DNA of 64,000 nt, taken from contig JAUSAZ010000097.1 of the NCBI GenBank assembly GCA_030652255.1, forward strand, positions 62,001 to 126,000. The letters are read 5' to 3'. Origin of the DNA: Myxococcales bacterium. GTDB lineage: Bacteria > Myxococcota_A > Polyangia > Polyangiales > Ga0077539. The notes beneath the pieces were generated by a model that was not told where the DNA came from, made no database searches, and saw only the letters and a program-made list of their open reading frames with translations. The position numbers were made by a program, and so were the translations under genes. The stretch's first letter is position 1; each line of letters opens with the position of its first letter. Shown in pieces: positions 40,216 to 49,223 of this stretch.

Positions 40216-41076
40216 ATGCAGCGACTGTTGTCCGACCTCGTCGACCTCCTCGCGCTCGAGCGCCTCGACCGCGACCTCTTCCGCGGCAACAGCCAGGACC
40301 TCGGCTGGGGCGCCATCTTCGGCGGCCAGGTGCTCGGCCAGGCGCTCTCCGCCGCGGCGCAGACCGTCTCCGCCGACCGCGCGGTGCACTCGCTCCACGG
40401 GTACTTCATCCGCGCGGGCGACCTCAACCGACCGATCGTCTACTCGGTCGACCGGCTGCGGGACGGCAAGAGCTTCAGCACCCGCCGGGTCGACGCCGTG
40501 CAGGAGGGCGAGGCCATCTTCAGCCTCGAGGCGTCGTTCCAGGTCGAGGAGGAGGGCCTCGAACACCAGGACCCGATGCCCGAAGTGCCGCCGCCCGAAG
40601 CCCTGCGCTCCGAGCGCGAGCTCGCCCTGGCCTTCGCCGACCGCCTGCCCGCCGCGTTCCGGGCCATCGCGACCGCCGAGCGGCCCATCGAGATCCGCCC
40701 CGTCGAGCCGCGCAACCCCCTCAAGCCCACGGCGGTCGAGCCGCGGCGGCAGCTCTGGGTGCGCGCCATCGACGCGCTGCCCGACGACGCCGCGCTGCAC
40801 CGCTACATGCTCGCGTACGCCTCGGACTTCTCCTTCCTCGGCACCGCGCTCGACCCGCACGGCGTGAGCTGGCTCACCCCGGGGATGCAGGTCGCGTCGC
40901 TCGACCACGCGATGTGGTTCCATCGGCCCTTCCGCTTCGACGACTGGCTGCTTTACTCCGTCGACAGCCCCTCGGCGTCGGGGTCGCGCGGCCTCGTCCG
41001 CGGGCGCTTCTTCGACCGCGCCGGGCGCCTCGTGGCGAGCTGCGCCCAGGAGGGGCTCATCCGCCGCCGGAAGTGA
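40216..41076 (+). CDS. tesB: Acyl-CoA thioesterase II
   Basis: 286 aa, the usual TesB length. A double hot-dog fold is indicated by IFGGQVLGQALSAAAQTV, VHSLHGYFIRAGD, RDGKSFSTRRVDAVQEGE and the second-half signature SLDHAMWFHRPFRFDDWLLY, whose Asp is catalytic. It hydrolyses medium- and long-chain acyl-CoA to free acid and CoA. Its TGA stop directly abuts the TGA stop of the convergent topoisomerase gene (TGATCA, 41074-41079). Confidence 0.93.
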   Translation: MQRLLSDLVDLLALERLDRDLFRGNSQDLGWGAIFGGQVLGQALSAAAQTVSADRAVHSLHGYFIRAGDLNRPIVYSVDRLRDGKSFSTRRVDAVQEGEAIFSLEASFQVEEEGLEHQDPMPEVPPPEALRSERELALAFADRLPAAFRAIATAERPIEIRPVEPRNPLKPTAVEPRRQLWVRAIDALPDDAALHRYMLAYASDFSFLGTALDPHGVSWLTPGMQVASLDHAMWFHRPFRFDDWLLYSVDSPSASGSRGLVRGRFFDRAGRLVASCAQEGLIRRRK

Positions 41077-43341
41077 TCAGGGCGCCGGGGCCTTGCGCCG
41101 CGGACGCCGTGGCGCCGCCGTCGCGGCAGCGGGCTTCCGGGCCCGTCGGGGCTTCGCGCCGGGCTTCGCGCCGGGCATCCCCGCCTCGAAGGGAAACACC
41201 GCGCCGCAGCCCTCCTTCCACCGTGAGCAGCCCCAGGCGCGTCGCCCCACGATCAGCGTCCCGGCGCCGCACACCGGGCACGCCACGCCCGTGCGGCTCC
41301 CCAGCGCCGGGCCCGTCGGCTCCGGGCTCGTCGCCTTCGCCGCCACCTCCGTGCGCTGCGCTCGCCGCTCGGGTCGCGCCCTCGTCGCTCCGGGCGCCGC
41401 GATGCCCGGCGCGCCGGCCACCCGCTTCACCAGGTCGCGCACCACGTCCTTGATGTCGCGCATGAACTCCTCCCGCTTCTCCACCCCGCGGGCCACGCGC
41501 GCCAGGCGCTCCTCCCACGCGCCGGTGAGCTCCGCCGAGGCCAGCGCGGGCACCGGCAACCCCCCGATGAGCGCCTCGCCGAGGGGCGTCGACACCAGCG
41601 ACTTCTGCTCCCGCGCCGCGTACCCGCGCGTGATCAGCGTCTCGATCATCGAGGCGCGCGTCGCCGGCGTGCCGAGCCCGCGCTCCTTCAGCGCCTCGCG
41701 CAGCGCCTCGTCGTCGACCTGCCGCCCGGCGGACTCCATCGCCCCGAGGATGGTCGCGTCGTTGTAGCGCCGCGGCGCCTGCGTCTGCTTCTTCTCCGCC
41801 GCGTAGCGCCCGGTGAGGGACTCTCCCTCCCGCAGCGCCGGGAGCGTCTGGGCCTCGTCGCGCGCCCCCTTCGAGGGCTCGTCGTCGCCGAAGCCCGCGA
41901 CCTCCTGCCAGCCCGCGGCGACCCGCACCCGCCCGCGCGCCACGAAGCGGTCGGGCGGCGGCGGCAGCGCGTCGTGCAGCCGGTCGTCGACCTCCTCGTC
42001 CTTCTTTTCGTCGTCCTTCGGCGCGCGCTTCTTCGCCGCCTTCGGGGGAGCCCCACCCCCGCCGACCACCACCACCGCCACGGTCTGGTCGAACTCCGCG
42101 TCGGGGAAGAACACCCCGAAGAAGCGCCGCACCACCAGGTCGAAGAGCCGCCGCTCGTCGGGCGCCAGCGCGTGCAGCGAGCCCTTGTGGTCCGTCGGGA
42201 TGATCGCGTGGTGGTCGCGCACCTTGCCGTCGTCGAACACCCGCCCGCTCCGCGGCAACGGCGCGCCCAGCAGCCGGTTGGCGAAGCCCGCGTACTCCCC
42301 GTGCTCGCCCACCGCCCGGATGACGTCCGGCAGCGTCGTGTGCATGCCCTTGTTGAGGTGCCGCGAGTCGGTGCGGGGATAGGTCAGCACCTTGTGCTTC
42401 TCGTAGAGCGCCTGCGCGAGGTCGAGCGTGCGCTGCGCCGAGAAGCCGTAGCGCCCGTTGGCCGTGCGCTGGAGCGACGTGAGGTCGAAGAGCATCGGCG
42501 GCGCCACCCGCTGGCGCTTCGTCTCCATCGACTCCACCCGCGGGCCGTCGGGCGGCGCCTGGTGCCCCGACGCGCGCCCGATGATCGCCTCGGCCAGCTC
42601 GGCCCGCGCGAGGCGCGGTCGCCCGTCGTGCGCCCAGCGCGCCGCGAAGCGCACGCCCGCCGCCGTGGTGAACTCCCCCGCGAGCTCCCAGTAGTCCCTC
42701 GGCACGAAGGCCCGGATCGCCTGGTCGCGCGCCACCAGCATCGCCAGCGTCGGGGTCTGCACCCTCCCGACGGAGAAGAGGGCGTCGCTCCCCGCGCTTC
42801 GACCGCGCACCGTCACCGCGCGGGTCGCGTTGATGCCCACGAGCCAGTCGGCCTCGGCGCGGCAGCGCGCCGCGTCGCCCAGGGCGTCGTACCGGGCCGA
42901 GGGCTCCAGCCGGGCGAAGCCGTCGCGGATGGCCGCCTCGGTGAGCGAGGAGATCCAGAGCCGGCGCACCGGCGCCTTCGCCCCGGCGAGCTCGTGGCAC
43001 AGCCGGAAGATGTGCTCGCCCTCGCGCCCCGCGTCGCAGGCGTTGACCACCTCGTCGAAGCGCCGGTCGCGCAGGAGCGAGCGCACCACCTTCCACTGCG
43101 ACGCCGAGCTGCGCACCGGCCGCAGCTTGAAGGCCTCCGGGAGCATCGGCAGCGACGACAGCCGCCAGGGCTTCCACGCCGGGTCGTAGGCGTCGGGCTC
43201 CTCGAACTCCACGAGGTGACCGAGGCACCAGGTGATCACCCGGTCGCCGCCCTCGATGCACCCCTGGCCGCTGCCGCGCACGCCGAGGGCGCGGGCGAGG
43301 TCGCGGGCCACGCTAGGCTTCTCCGTGATGATCAGTTGCAT
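41077..43341 (-). CDS. topB: DNA topoisomerase III
   Basis: 754 aa from ATG 43341; a TTG 42 bases upstream is rejected as part of a promoter. Type IA topoisomerase: TOPRIM MQLIITEKPSVARDLARALG and DAGREGEHIF, GRVQTPTLAMLVARD, and catalytic Tyr321 in LTYPRTDSRHL. The C-terminus has one zinc-finger-like segment (CPVCGAGTLIVGRRAWGC, then KEGC) and a basic Ala/Pro/Lys/Arg tail (about 30 residues). A lysine/glutamate-rich insertion (KRAPKDDEKKDEEVDDRLHD) interrupts the toroid region. TopB relaxes and decatenates single-stranded DNA regions at forks and in recombination. Confidence 0.93.
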   Translation of the reverse strand: MQLIITEKPSVARDLARALGVRGSGQGCIEGGDRVITWCLGHLVEFEEPDAYDPAWKPWRLSSLPMLPEAFKLRPVRSSASQWKVVRSLLRDRRFDEVVNACDAGREGEHIFRLCHELAGAKAPVRRLWISSLTEAAIRDGFARLEPSARYDALGDAARCRAEADWLVGINATRAVTVRGRSAGSDALFSVGRVQTPTLAMLVARDQAIRAFVPRDYWELAGEFTTAAGVRFAARWAHDGRPRLARAELAEAIIGRASGHQAPPDGPRVESMETKRQRVAPPMLFDLTSLQRTANGRYGFSAQRTLDLAQALYEKHKVLTYPRTDSRHLNKGMHTTLPDVIRAVGEHGEYAGFANRLLGAPLPRSGRVFDDGKVRDHHAIIPTDHKGSLHALAPDERRLFDLVVRRFFGVFFPDAEFDQTVAVVVVGGGGAPPKAAKKRAPKDDEKKDEEVDDRLHDALPPPPDRFVARGRVRVAAGWQEVAGFGDDEPSKGARDEAQTLPALREGESLTGRYAAEKKQTQAPRRYNDATILGAMESAGRQVDDEALREALKERGLGTPATRASMIETLITRGYAAREQKSLVSTPLGEALIGGLPVPALASAELTGAWEERLARVARGVEKREEFMRDIKDVVRDLVKRVAGAPGIAAPGATRARPERRAQRTEVAAKATSPEPTGPALGSRTGVACPVCGAGTLIVGRRAWGCSRWKEGCGAVFPFEAGMPGAKPGAKPRRARKPAAATAAPRRPRRKAPAP

Positions 43342-43351
43342 CGCTCGCCGG

Positions 43352-43383
43352 ATGCTATGGCGCCCGCCCACGCTCCGGCGCAA
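43352..43383 (-). promoter_or_regulatory. Candidate promoter (TTGCGC-N20-TAGCAT)
   Basis: Minus strand: TTGCGC at 43383-43378 and TAGCAT at 43357-43352, ten nt before ATG 43341. The 20-nt spacing is long; CATAGC, two bases earlier, would give N18. It explains the apparent TTG start as a -35 box. Confidence 0.35.
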
Positions 43384-43469
43384 GCGCGGGTGACGGGATA
43401 TGTCCAGCCGTCACCACCGGCGGGGCGGCGGCGTGACGTCCGCGGCGAGGTCTGCGACAACGCTCCCCG

Positions 43470-44711
43470 ATGCGCTGCGTGCTACGCCCGATGACCCTCT
43501 GCGCGCTGACCCTCCTCGCGGGGTGCAGCATCGACTTCGACCGCTTTCTCCGCGGGCGCGTCGGCGACGCGGGCGCGCCCGACGACACCGGGGTGATCGG
43601 CCCCGCGGACATGGGCGTGGCGCCCGTGGACACCGGCGTGGCGCCGGTGGACACCGGGGTCACGCCGCCGCGGGATACCGGCGTGGTGCCGCCGGTGGAC
43701 ACCGGGGTCATGCCGCCGCGGGACACCGGGGTCATGCCGCCGGTCGACACCGGGGTGGTGACCTCGACGGAGTGTCGCGCGCCCTACCTCGTCGCCGTGG
43801 CCGAGGACCTCGACCGCGGCACCGGGCGCCTGCTGCGCTGGTCCTTCGCCGACGACCGACGCTGCGCCGACCTGGGGCTCACCATCGTGCGCCCGCGCTC
43901 CGTGGGCGTGGCCTTCGACGGCACGAGCTCGCTCACCGGGCCGCAGCTGATCGTGGTCGACGACACGGCCGTGAGCGTGGTGAACCCCGACGACGGCTCG
44001 GTGGTGCGCGACGTCGCCGTCGCGGGCGCGCCGCGCTCGGTCTTCGACATCGTCTCCAACGGCTCCGGGACCTTCGCCGTGGCCTACACCTTCGCGGGCG
44101 GGTCGAACCCCGGCAGCGTCGGCAACGTGCGCGTCTTCGACCACCGCGCCGGCAACCTCCGCGAGGTGCAGGCCTGGAACCGCAACATGCAGTTCGGCCT
44201 GAGCGTGCTCTGGATGACGGCCTTCCCGGGCAACCAGGGGCAGTACCTGCAGCTGCGCAACGCCGAGACGGGCAGCGGCTACTCGGCCGTCGTGATGTCC
44301 CCCGTCGGCACCGGCTTCCACCAGGCGACGACGCCCGCGCTCATCGCCAACCGCAACAACGCCGTGTCCATGACCGCGTACCGAAGCGCCGACCGCCGCG
44401 GCCGCTACGCGATGGCCTTCTCGGGCAACAGCAGCACCCCCGCCGTGTACGTCGCCAGCACGGGCGTGTCGTCGTCGAGCCTGACGGACGTCTTCGTGCC
44501 GACGGTGCGCTGCCCCGAGGCCTGCCCCGCCATCACCCGCGCGGTGGCCTTCCCCGACGAGAACGGCCAGGCCGCGGCCATCTGCGAGCTCACCGGCACG
44601 GAGTACACCGTGGTGCGGGTGGGCGGCGCGAGCACCGGGTGCAGGATGCTCGACACCAGCGCCACGCCCGGCCGCTGGCGCATCCACGACCTCGCGGTGA
44701 TGCCCCTCTGA
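43470..44711 (+). CDS. Hypothetical lipoprotein with Pro-Val-Asp-Thr-Gly repeat linker
   Basis: 413 aa; a start at ATG 43491 is also possible. The lipobox LLAGC (MTLCALTLLAGCSIDF) is followed by a low-complexity linker of about 60 residues made of repeats such as VAPVDTG, VTPPRDTG and VMPPVDTG. The C-terminal 310 residues (CRAPYLVAVAEDLDRGTGRL onward) look like a beta-propeller-type fold with GSVGNVRVFDHRAGNLREV and paired cysteines (CPEACPAITRAV), but no named family is recognised. A surface or periplasmic location is predicted. It lies 47 nt before the urate operon, which has its own promoter. Confidence 0.75.
   Translation: MRCVLRPMTLCALTLLAGCSIDFDRFLRGRVGDAGAPDDTGVIGPADMGVAPVDTGVAPVDTGVTPPRDTGVVPPVDTGVMPPRDTGVMPPVDTGVVTSTECRAPYLVAVAEDLDRGTGRLLRWSFADDRRCADLGLTIVRPRSVGVAFDGTSSLTGPQLIVVDDTAVSVVNPDDGSVVRDVAVAGAPRSVFDIVSNGSGTFAVAYTFAGGSNPGSVGNVRVFDHRAGNLREVQAWNRNMQFGLSVLWMTAFPGNQGQYLQLRNAETGSGYSAVVMSPVGTGFHQATTPALIANRNNAVSMTAYRSADRRGRYAMAFSGNSSTPAVYVASTGVSSSSLTDVFVPTVRCPEACPAITRAVAFPDENGQAAAICELTGTEYTVVRVGGASTGCRMLDTSATPGRWRIHDLAVMPL
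43613..43761 (+). repeat. Tandem repeats coding for xPVDTGV linker
   Basis: Six to seven imperfect 21-24-bp copies (core GTGGACACCGG or CGGGACACCGG) in the lipoprotein linker. Likely variable in copy number. Confidence 0.6.
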
Positions 44712-44721
44712 GATCGCGCGA

Positions 44722-44750
44722 TTGGCCTGTGCGCGGGCCCTGTCTATAGT
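44722..44750 (+). promoter_or_regulatory. Promoter of the urate operon (TTGGCC-N17-TATAGT), near-leaderless
   Basis: TTGGCC (44722-44727), 17 nt, TATAGT (44745-44750), the best -10 match to TATAAT among the paired -35/-10 sites in the window. ATG 44759 is eight nt downstream, so transcription should begin within about three nt of the start codon. No ribosome-binding site is present. Confidence 0.6.
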
Positions 44751-44758
44751 CCCGCGCC

Positions 44759-45955
44759 ATGGCGTCCCTGACCGAGCTGCTCCACCTCATCGCGCGATGG
44801 GTCCACCTCATCGCGGGCATCATGTGGATCGGCAACTCGATGCTCTTCAACTGGCTCGACCGCAACCTGGTCATGCCCGACGACCCCGAGAAGGGCCTCG
44901 TCGGGGAGAACTGGATGATCCACAGCGGCGGCTTCTACCAGGTGAAGAAGCTCAACCCCGAGCCGGGCGCGCTCCCCAAGGTGCTGCACTGGTTCAAGTG
45001 GCAGAACGGCGTCACCTGGCTGAGCGGCATCTCGCTGCTCGTCCTCGTCTACTACATGGGCGGCGCCGCCCTCATGACCGACACCGCCGTCGCGCGCATC
45101 ACCGGCGGCCGCGCGGTGGCCCTCGGCGTGGGCTGCGTGATCGGCGCCTGGGTGCTCTACGACCTGCTCTGGCGCTCGCCCCTCGGCAAGCGGCAGACGC
45201 TGTCGTTCCTGCTCTCCATCGGCATCGTGCTCGGGCTCTCCGGGGTGCTCTTCCACTACCTCTCGGGGCGCGCGGCGTACATGCACGTCGGCGTGATGCT
45301 CGGCACCCTGATGACCGGCAACGTGTGGTTCGTCATCGTGCCCTCGCAGCACGAGCTGGTGAACGCCACCCGCGAGCACCGCCGGCAAAACCTCGCCAAG
45401 GGTTACCAGGCCAAGGCGCGCTCCATCCACAACAACTACATGACCTTCCCGTTGCTGTTCATCATGATCAGCAACCACTTCCCGCTCACCTTCGGTCACG
45501 CGCTCAACTGGGCGGTGCTGCTGGTGCTGGCCTTCGGCAGCGCCCTCATCCGCCACTTCATGAACGTCCGCTTCACCTGGCGGAACTGGTTCCTCCCGAC
45601 GACGCTGGTGTTCTTCGCCACCTGCGTGGCCACGCTGGTGTTCTTCTCCCACCCCGACGGGTTTCGGCGGCGGGCGAGCAGCGCCACGGGCCCGCAGTCC
45701 TGGGCCGACATCGAGCCCATCGTCCAGCAGCGCTGCGTGCCCTGCCACTCGACGCACCCCACCAACGCCGCGGTCACCGTCGCCCCCAACGGGATCGTCT
45801 TCGAGCGCTACGCCCAGGTGTTCCAGTGGAAGGAGCGAATCAAGCTCCGGGTCGTGACCCTCCACAACATGCCGCTCAACAACGCGACCCACATCACCGA
45901 CGCCGAGCGCGACCGCATCGGCGCCTGGATCGACCAGGGCGCCCGGGAAGACTGA
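44759..45955 (+). CDS. puuD: Membrane-bound urate oxidase with cytochrome c domain
   Basis: 398 aa. About eight membrane helices, beginning with HLIARWVHLIAGIMWIGNSM and including FNWLDRNLV and the helix after GHALNWAVLLVLAFGSALIRH; the His in RWVHLIAGIMWIGN is conserved. The last 90 residues are a monohaem cytochrome c domain with CVPCH (IVQQRCVPCHSTHPT) and a distal Met in LHNMPLNNATHI. This is the PuuD architecture, a urate hydroxylase that passes electrons to the respiratory chain rather than making H2O2. It opens the operon that converts urate to glyoxylate and urea, and has its own near-leaderless promoter. Confidence 0.92.
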   Translation: MASLTELLHLIARWVHLIAGIMWIGNSMLFNWLDRNLVMPDDPEKGLVGENWMIHSGGFYQVKKLNPEPGALPKVLHWFKWQNGVTWLSGISLLVLVYYMGGAALMTDTAVARITGGRAVALGVGCVIGAWVLYDLLWRSPLGKRQTLSFLLSIGIVLGLSGVLFHYLSGRAAYMHVGVMLGTLMTGNVWFVIVPSQHELVNATREHRRQNLAKGYQAKARSIHNNYMTFPLLFIMISNHFPLTFGHALNWAVLLVLAFGSALIRHFMNVRFTWRNWFLPTTLVFFATCVATLVFFSHPDGFRRRASSATGPQSWADIEPIVQQRCVPCHSTHPTNAAVTVAPNGIVFERYAQVFQWKERIKLRVVTLHNMPLNNATHITDAERDRIGAWIDQGARED

Positions 45956-45978
45956 CCGTTAGGGGAACCACTCCATCC

Positions 45979-47358
45979 ATGGCCGACGAAATGATCCTCC
46001 GCAGCACCCGCGTCGTGACGCCGACGGGCGTCCGCGCGGCGACGGTGCACATCCGCGCCGGGCGCATCGAGCGCGTGTCCGAGCACGCTGACTTCCACCC
46101 AGGGCCCGGCGCCCGCGACGTGGGCGAGCTCGTGCTGATGCCGGGCGTGGTCGACACGCACGTGCACATCAACGAGCCCGGGCGCACCGAGTGGGAGGGC
46201 TTCGAGAGCGCCACGCGCGCCGCCGCCGCAGGGGGGATCACCACCGTGGTCGACATGCCCCTCAACAGCCTGCCCCCCGTCACCACCGCCGCGGGCCTCA
46301 TGACCAAGGCCGAAACCATGGACGGTCGCTGCGCCGTCGACGTGGGCCTCTGGGGCGGCGCCATCCCCGACAACACCCGCGGCGACACCTCCGTGCTCGC
46401 CGACGTGCTCGGCCGCGGCGCCCTCGGCTTCAAGTGCTTCCTGGCGCCCTCCGGGGTCGATGAGTTCCCCTGCGTGGGCGTCGACGACGTGCGCCGCGCG
46501 CTCGTGCGCCTGCACGGCACGGGCGCCGTGTTCATGGTGCACGCCGAGCTGCCGGGTCCCCTCGACGAGGCCGCGCGCTCGATGGCGCTGGAGTCGCCGC
46601 CGCCCGACAGCCGCGCGTACTCCACCTGGCTGCGCTCGCGCCCGCCCGCCGCCGAGGACGAGGCCGTCGCGATGCTCTACCGGCTCTGCAAGGAGGTCGG
46701 CACGCCCGTGCACATCGTCCACCTGTCATCGGCAGGCGCGCTGGAGACGCTGGCGAGGGCGAGGGACGAGGGGGTAGCCCTCACGGCCGAGACCGCGCCG
46801 CACTACCTGCACTTCACCGCCGAGCAGGTCCCCGACGGGGCCACCTGGTACAAGTGCGCGCCGCCCATCCGCGACCGCGGCAACCGCGACCGGCTCTGGA
46901 AGGCCCTCGAGGACGGGCTGATCTCGATGGTGGTCTCGGACCACTCGCCCTGCACGCCGGACCTCAAGCGCCTCGACACGGGCGACTTCATGGCCGCGTG
47001 GGGAGGCATCGCGGGGCTGCAGTTCAGCCTGTCGGCGGTGTGGAGCGAGGCGCACGCCCGGGGCATCGGCATCGAGCGCGTGGTGGAGTGGATGTGCCGC
47101 GCGCCCGCCCGCCACGCCGGCATCGCGTCGCGCAAGGGCGCCATCGCCGAGGGCATGGACGCCGACCTGGTGGTCTTCGACCCCGACGCGACCTTCACGG
47201 TGAGCGCGCCCTTCATCCACCACCGAAACAAGCTCACCCCCTACGAAGGGGAGACCCTTCGCGGCGTGGTCCGCGAGACGTACCTTCGCGGCCGCCCCGC
47301 GCACCAGGCCGGGCACGCACCTCAACGCGCCGAAGGGCGCTGGATCACCCGATCATGA
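45979..47358 (+). CDS. allB: Allantoinase
   Basis: 459 aa from ATG 45979. An amidohydrolase-family protein with DTHVHINEPGRTEWEGFESA (zinc ligands), AGGITTVVDMPLNS, GFKCFL (the Lys is the carbamylated metal bridge), VHAELPG, HIVHLSSAGALE and SDHSPCTPDLK. These blocks are those of AllB, which opens the allantoin ring to allantoate. It starts 24 nt after puuD and its stop overlaps the next start (ATGA, 47355-47358). Confidence 0.94.
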   Translation: MADEMILRSTRVVTPTGVRAATVHIRAGRIERVSEHADFHPGPGARDVGELVLMPGVVDTHVHINEPGRTEWEGFESATRAAAAGGITTVVDMPLNSLPPVTTAAGLMTKAETMDGRCAVDVGLWGGAIPDNTRGDTSVLADVLGRGALGFKCFLAPSGVDEFPCVGVDDVRRALVRLHGTGAVFMVHAELPGPLDEAARSMALESPPPDSRAYSTWLRSRPPAAEDEAVAMLYRLCKEVGTPVHIVHLSSAGALETLARARDEGVALTAETAPHYLHFTAEQVPDGATWYKCAPPIRDRGNRDRLWKALEDGLISMVVSDHSPCTPDLKRLDTGDFMAAWGGIAGLQFSLSAVWSEAHARGIGIERVVEWMCRAPARHAGIASRKGAIAEGMDADLVVFDPDATFTVSAPFIHHRNKLTPYEGETLRGVVRETYLRGRPAHQAGHAPQRAEGRWITRS

Positions 47359-48881
47359 CATCGCCCAACTTCACCGAGCTCATGGACCTCGCCTCGCTGC
47401 GCCTCCGCGCGTCGGTCATCGCGTGCAGCGACGACTTCTTCGCCGAGAAGGAGAACCTCCTGAAGCCCGCCGAGGCGGTCTTCCTCCCGCACGAGTACAC
47501 CGACCGCGGCAAGTGGATGGACGGCTGGGAGAGCCGTCGCAAGCGGGTCGAAGGCCACGACTGGGCCATCGTGCGACTGGGCGTCCCGGGGGTCATCCGC
47601 GGGGTCGTGGTCGACACGGCCTTCTTCCGTGGAAACTATCCCTCGCACTGCTCCATCGAGGCCTGCGCGGCGCCCACCGACGCGCGCATCGAGACACTCA
47701 CCGACCCCGCCATGGAGTGGATCGAGGTGCTCCCGAAGTCTCCGCTCAATGGAGACTCCAAGAACCCCTTCGCCATCGATGTCCCCTACGCCTTCACCCA
47801 CGTGCGCTTGAACATCTTCCCCGACGGCGGCGTGGCGCGACTCCGGGTCTTCGGCGAGGCCGTGCCCGACTGGCGGCGCAACGGCCACGCCCGGGGTGAG
47901 ATCGACCTCGCGGCGGCGGACAACGGCGCCCACGTCGTGACCTGCAGCGACATGTTCTTCGGCGAGCGCCGCAACCTCATCATGCCCGACCGCGCGCTCA
48001 ACATGGGCGACGGCTGGGAGACCCGCCGCAGCCGCGGCCCGCACCACGACTGGGCCCTGGTGAAGCTCGCCGCGCGCGGGACGCTCACCCGCCTCGTCAT
48101 CGACACGCACCACTTCAAGGGCAACTACCCCGACACGTGCCGGGTGATGGTCTGCGACGCGGCGGGCGAGGGCGGCGAAGCCCGGCTCGCCGACGAGGGC
48201 GCGTGGCGCGAGCTGCTCCCGCGCACGAAGCTCCAGGCCGACACGCGGCACTGGTTCGAGGACGAGCTCAGCCCCGGCGGGGAGGTCACCCACCTGCGGT
48301 TGGAGGTCTTCCCCGACGGCGGCGTGAGCCGGCTGCGGGCCTTCGGGACGCTCTCCCCGGAGGCCCGCCAGGGCATCGGGCTCGCGCGCTTCAACACCCT
48401 CACGCCGACCTCCGCCGAGGCCGCGCTGCGGGCCTGCTGCGGCTCCGCCCGGTGGAACGAGTGGATGCGCGACGGCCGTCCCTACGCCACCGTCGCCGAG
48501 CTGCTCGCCGCGGCCGACGCCACCTGGTCGTGGACCTCGCCCGACGACTGGCACGAGGCCTTCCGCGCGCACCCGCGCATCGGCGAGAAGAAGGCCGCCG
48601 CGGGGCAGGACGCGACCGCGAAGGCCTGGTCGAGCGCCGAGCAGTCGGGCACCCGCGACGCCTCGGACGTGCTGCGCGCCGAGCTCGCGGAGATCAACCG
48701 CGCCTACGAGGCCCGCTTCGGCTTCATCTACATCGTGTGCGCCACGGGCCGCACCCTGGAGGAGATGGTCGCCATCGCGCGAGGGCGCATGGGCAACGAC
48801 CCCGCGACCGAGCTGCGCGTCGCCGCGGCCGAGCAGCACCGCATCACCCGCCTCCGCCTGGAGAAGCTCCTCGAACCATGA
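47355..48881 (+). CDS. alc-uraD: Allantoicase fused to OHCU decarboxylase
   Basis: 508 aa. Residues 1-335 are allantoicase with its two jelly-roll repeats: IACSDDFFAEKENLLKP, GWESRRKR, GHDWAIVRLG and VVVDTAFFRGNYP, then the parallel blocks TCSDMFFGERRNLIMPDR, GWETRRSRG, HHDWALVKL and DTHHFKGNYPDTC. Residues 338-508 are 2-oxo-4-hydroxy-4-carboxy-5-ureidoimidazoline decarboxylase with FNTLTPTSAEAALRACCGS, WHEAFRAHPRIGEKKA (catalytic His) and YEARFGFIYIVCATGRT. The two activities are not consecutive: UraD makes allantoin, AllB makes allantoate and Alc then makes ureidoglycolate plus urea. Both neighbouring junctions are ATGA overlaps. Separate genes are the commoner arrangement; bifunctional fusions have been annotated elsewhere, to my knowledge. 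Confidence 0.93.
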   Translation: MTSPNFTELMDLASLRLRASVIACSDDFFAEKENLLKPAEAVFLPHEYTDRGKWMDGWESRRKRVEGHDWAIVRLGVPGVIRGVVVDTAFFRGNYPSHCSIEACAAPTDARIETLTDPAMEWIEVLPKSPLNGDSKNPFAIDVPYAFTHVRLNIFPDGGVARLRVFGEAVPDWRRNGHARGEIDLAAADNGAHVVTCSDMFFGERRNLIMPDRALNMGDGWETRRSRGPHHDWALVKLAARGTLTRLVIDTHHFKGNYPDTCRVMVCDAAGEGGEARLADEGAWRELLPRTKLQADTRHWFEDELSPGGEVTHLRLEVFPDGGVSRLRAFGTLSPEARQGIGLARFNTLTPTSAEAALRACCGSARWNEWMRDGRPYATVAELLAAADATWSWTSPDDWHEAFRAHPRIGEKKAAAGQDATAKAWSSAEQSGTRDASDVLRAELAEINRAYEARFGFIYIVCATGRTLEEMVAIARGRMGNDPATELRVAAAEQHRITRLRLEKLLEP

Positions 48882-49222
48882 ACAGCATCACCACCCACGT
48901 CCTCGACACCGCGCGCGGCCGGCCCGCGGCGGGCGTCCCGATCACCCTCGAGCACCGCGTCGACGACGGCGCCTGGGCCCCGGTGGGCGCCGGGGTCACC
49001 GACGACGACGGCCGCCTGCGCACGCTGGTGCCGCCCGGAACGAAGCTCGCGGGCGGGGTCTACCGCCTCACCTTCGACACCGACGCCTACTTCGCCTCGC
49101 TGGGCGTGGAGGGCTTCTTCCCCGAGGCCGTGATCGTCTTCCGCGTGCGCGACGTCGGCCAGCACCACCACGTGCCGCTGCTGCTGAGCCCCTTCGGGTT
49201 GAGCACCTACCGCGGGAGCTGA
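48878..49222 (+). CDS. uraH: 5-Hydroxyisourate hydrolase
   Basis: 114 aa, transthyretin-like. ITTHVLDTARGRPAAGVPIT (catalytic His), DDGRLRTLVPP with its Arg, FFPEAVIVFRV, HHHVPLLLSPFGLSTYRGS: the C-terminal YRGS tetrapeptide is the classic HIUase signature that separates it from transthyretin. It converts the unstable urate oxidase product to OHCU. Start overlaps the upstream stop (ATGA). One nt separates it from the ureidoglycolate lyase gene. Confidence 0.95.
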   Translation: MNSITTHVLDTARGRPAAGVPITLEHRVDDGAWAPVGAGVTDDDGRLRTLVPPGTKLAGGVYRLTFDTDAYFASLGVEGFFPEAVIVFRVRDVGQHHHVPLLLSPFGLSTYRGS

Positions 49223-49223
49223 G

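Noticed and set aside
36027-40427. 1,466-codon minus-strand frame
   Set aside because: Only the part from 38405 is a kinase. The rest is antisense to the divergent kinase gene 38520-40151 and has shadow composition.
43613-43761. CRISPR-like array
   Set aside because: The repeats are short, imperfect, in frame and encode a Pro/Thr/Gly linker; there are no spacers of uniform length.
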